Source: Achromobacter sp. HZ34 (GTDB lineage Bacteria; Pseudomonadota; Gammaproteobacteria; Burkholderiales; Burkholderiaceae_B). Taken from it: a DNA stretch of 64,000 nt. This document shows, piece after piece, positions 62,836 through 64,000 of this stretch. The position numbers and the translations under genes were made by a program. The DNA is taken from contig NZ_NJIX01000001.1 in NCBI RefSeq assembly GCF_002209485.1, positions 1,054,001 through 1,118,000 of the forward strand, written 5' to 3'. The notes below the pieces were generated by a model that had not been told where the DNA came from, made no database searches, and saw nothing but the letters and a program-made list of their open reading frames with translations. The stretch's first letter is position 1, and every line of letters starts with the position of its first letter.

Positions 62836-64000
62836 ATGATTCCGGATTTTCGCAGCCCCAAGGCGTATGTCAGCCTGATCCTGTTGATCGCCATGTTCGT
62901 CGTGCCCGCGGTGCTGGGTACGGCTTTCTGGACCAATCTCTTCGTACTGCTGTTCGTGTTCTCGGCCATGGCCGTGGCCTGGAACATCGTCGGCGGCTAC
63001 GCCGGCCAGCTGTCGCTGGGCCATGCCGTGTTCTATGGCATCGGCGGCTACACGGCCACCCTGCTGACGCAGAACTTCGGCATCACACCCTGGCTGGGGA
63101 TGCTGGTGGGCGCGGTGATTTCCGCCCTGGTGGCCGTGGTGATCAGCTACCCCACCCTGCGCCTGAAAGGACCGTTCTTCGCGCTGGCCACCATCGCCAT
63201 CCTGGAAGTGGTGCGCCTGCTGGTCATCCATGAAGAAAGCTGGACCGGCGGCTCCAGCGGCATCAGCCTGCCGCTGAACATCGGCTGGACCTGGATGGTG
63301 TTCCGTGAGAAGGTCAACTATCTGATCATCGCCTACGGCCTGTTCCTGGTGGTGGTGTGGGCGTCGTGGATGATCCGCAAGTCGCGCATGGGGCATTACC
63401 TGATCGCCATCCGTGAACGCGAAGACGCGGCGCGCGCGGTGGGTATCAATACGGTCAACATGAAGATCGGCGCTGCCGTGATCTCGGCCGCCTTGACCAG
63501 CATCATCGGCAGCTTCCACATCACCTACCTGACCTTCGTCGACCCGGGCTCGGCGTTTTCGCTGGACCTGTCGGTGCAGATCGCCATGTTCGCCCTGATC
63601 GGCGGCCTGGGCACCGTGGCCGGTCCCATCGCCGGCACGTTCCTGGTGCTGCCTGTCGCCGAACTGGCGCGCGGGTGGCTCAGCGGCGTGGGCAACGGCA
63701 TGCACGGGCTGATCTACGGCCTGATCCTGGTGGGCGTGGTGCTGACCATCCCGCGCGGCCTGGCCGGTGCGTTCGGTCCGGCGGTGGAACGCATGCTGGA
63801 TCGCCTGCCCCATCTGGGCACCCGGCGCCCGGTGGCGGCCCGGCCCAGCGCGGCCACCGCCCCCGACGGCGGCGAGCAGGCCACGCCCGTGCTCAAGGCG
63901 GAGAACCTGTTCAAGAACTTCGGCGGGCTGCGCGCCACCAACGATGTCTCGCTGGAACTGGGCCGCCACGAGATTTTGGGCGTCATCGGCCCCAACGGCG
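62836..64000 (+). CDS. ABC transporter permease-ATPase fusion (LivM-LivG), cut by the window end
   Basis: The reading frame from ATG 62836 (AAGGAG upstream) is open to the last base, giving at least 388 residues. Residues 1 to about 320 are a LivM-type permease (FSAMAVAWNIVGGYAGQLSLGHAVFYGIGGY; IREREDAARAVGINTVNMKIGAAVISA; GGLGTVAGPIAGTF). After a Pro/Ala/Arg linker (about 325-350) a LivG-type ATPase begins (VLKAENLFKNFGGLRATNDVSLEL) and the Walker A is being entered (GVIGPNG) as the window ends. No stop or frameshift separates the two, so this is a real fusion, as seen in other Burkholderiales. The LivF-type second ATPase is expected next. Confidence 0.9.
   Translation, partial: MIPDFRSPKAYVSLILLIAMFVVPAVLGTAFWTNLFVLLFVFSAMAVAWNIVGGYAGQLSLGHAVFYGIGGYTATLLTQNFGITPWLGMLVGAVISALVAVVISYPTLRLKGPFFALATIAILEVVRLLVIHEESWTGGSSGISLPLNIGWTWMVFREKVNYLIIAYGLFLVVVWASWMIRKSRMGHYLIAIREREDAARAVGINTVNMKIGAAVISAALTSIIGSFHITYLTFVDPGSAFSLDLSVQIAMFALIGGLGTVAGPIAGTFLVLPVAELARGWLSGVGNGMHGLIYGLILVGVVLTIPRGLAGAFGPAVERMLDRLPHLGTRRPVAARPSAATAPDGGEQATPVLKAENLFKNFGGLRATNDVSLELGRHEILGVIGPNG

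Noticed and set aside
61954-63969. His/Gln/Asp-rich 671-codon open frame antisense to the two ABC permease genes.
   Set aside because: The composition is the complement of hydrophobic membrane-helix codons; no independent start context or motif.

Overview
The window looks like a chromosomal segment of a high-GC betaproteobacterium of the Alcaligenaceae, most likely Bordetella or a close relative such as Achromobacter. This is inferred from the GC-rich coding sequence, three orphan Bug-type (TctC-like) periplasmic binding proteins, abundant small catabolic operons, and the gene content overall. No rRNA, tRNA, insertion sequence, prophage or CRISPR array was seen.

Layout. (1) 27-6499, minus strand: a tightly overlapping four-gene DNA-repair operon, exonuclease > ATP-dependent ligase > Lhr-type helicase > metallophosphoesterase (the 'ligase-associated' set). 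(2) 6908-26624, plus strand: an eight-gene, about 20-kb alpha-glucan/trehalose operon, glgA, glgE, treS-maltokinase fusion, glgB, glgX, treZ, malQ, treY. It joins the GlgE route (trehalose > maltose > maltose-1-phosphate > glucan) with the TreY/TreZ route (glucan > trehalose). It ends in three tandem copies of a terminator-bearing 100-bp repeat. (3) 26928-28997: an SDR reductase divergent from an AraC-family regulator. (4) 29198-37864: a catabolic cluster with a Bug protein, a LysR regulator, HyuB/HyuA-type subunits, a CaiB-type CoA-transferase, a thioesterase and an enoyl-CoA hydratase. (5) 37963-44538: a VOC protein, then a LacI repressor divergent from bug, an IlvD/Edd-type sugar-acid dehydratase, an HpcH/HpaI aldolase and a second bug. 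Two copies of a perfect palindrome lie in the divergent promoter. (6) 44775-46409: a stand-alone ABC-F ATPase. (7) 46735-52139: marR plus an AaeAB-like tripartite efflux operon (FUSC pump, DUF1656 peptide, HlyD adaptor, NodT-type outer-membrane factor). (8) 52133-52873: a carboxylesterase. (9) 53020-64000: a second catabolic cluster with a GMC oxidoreductase, a shikimate-dehydrogenase-like protein, a GntR/FCD regulator, an iron-type alcohol dehydrogenase, a BKACE (DUF849) enzyme, a 3-hydroxyacyl-CoA/L-gulonate-type dehydrogenase, an SDR, and a branched-chain-type ABC transporter. The last gene is a permease-ATPase fusion cut by the window edge.

The most interesting regulatory signal is a 13-bp AT-only-arm palindrome (ATATATGATATAT and its exact complement) that occurs in both divergent promoters of region 9. 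It suggests that the local GntR protein controls four transcription units as one regulon. Other points worth a look are the double-GH13 architecture of GlgE, the LacI twin operators, the triple terminator array, the uncharacterised HyuAB-CaiB-crotonase pathway, and a probably leaderless marR. Functions are read from sequence motifs and family knowledge; no database search was run.
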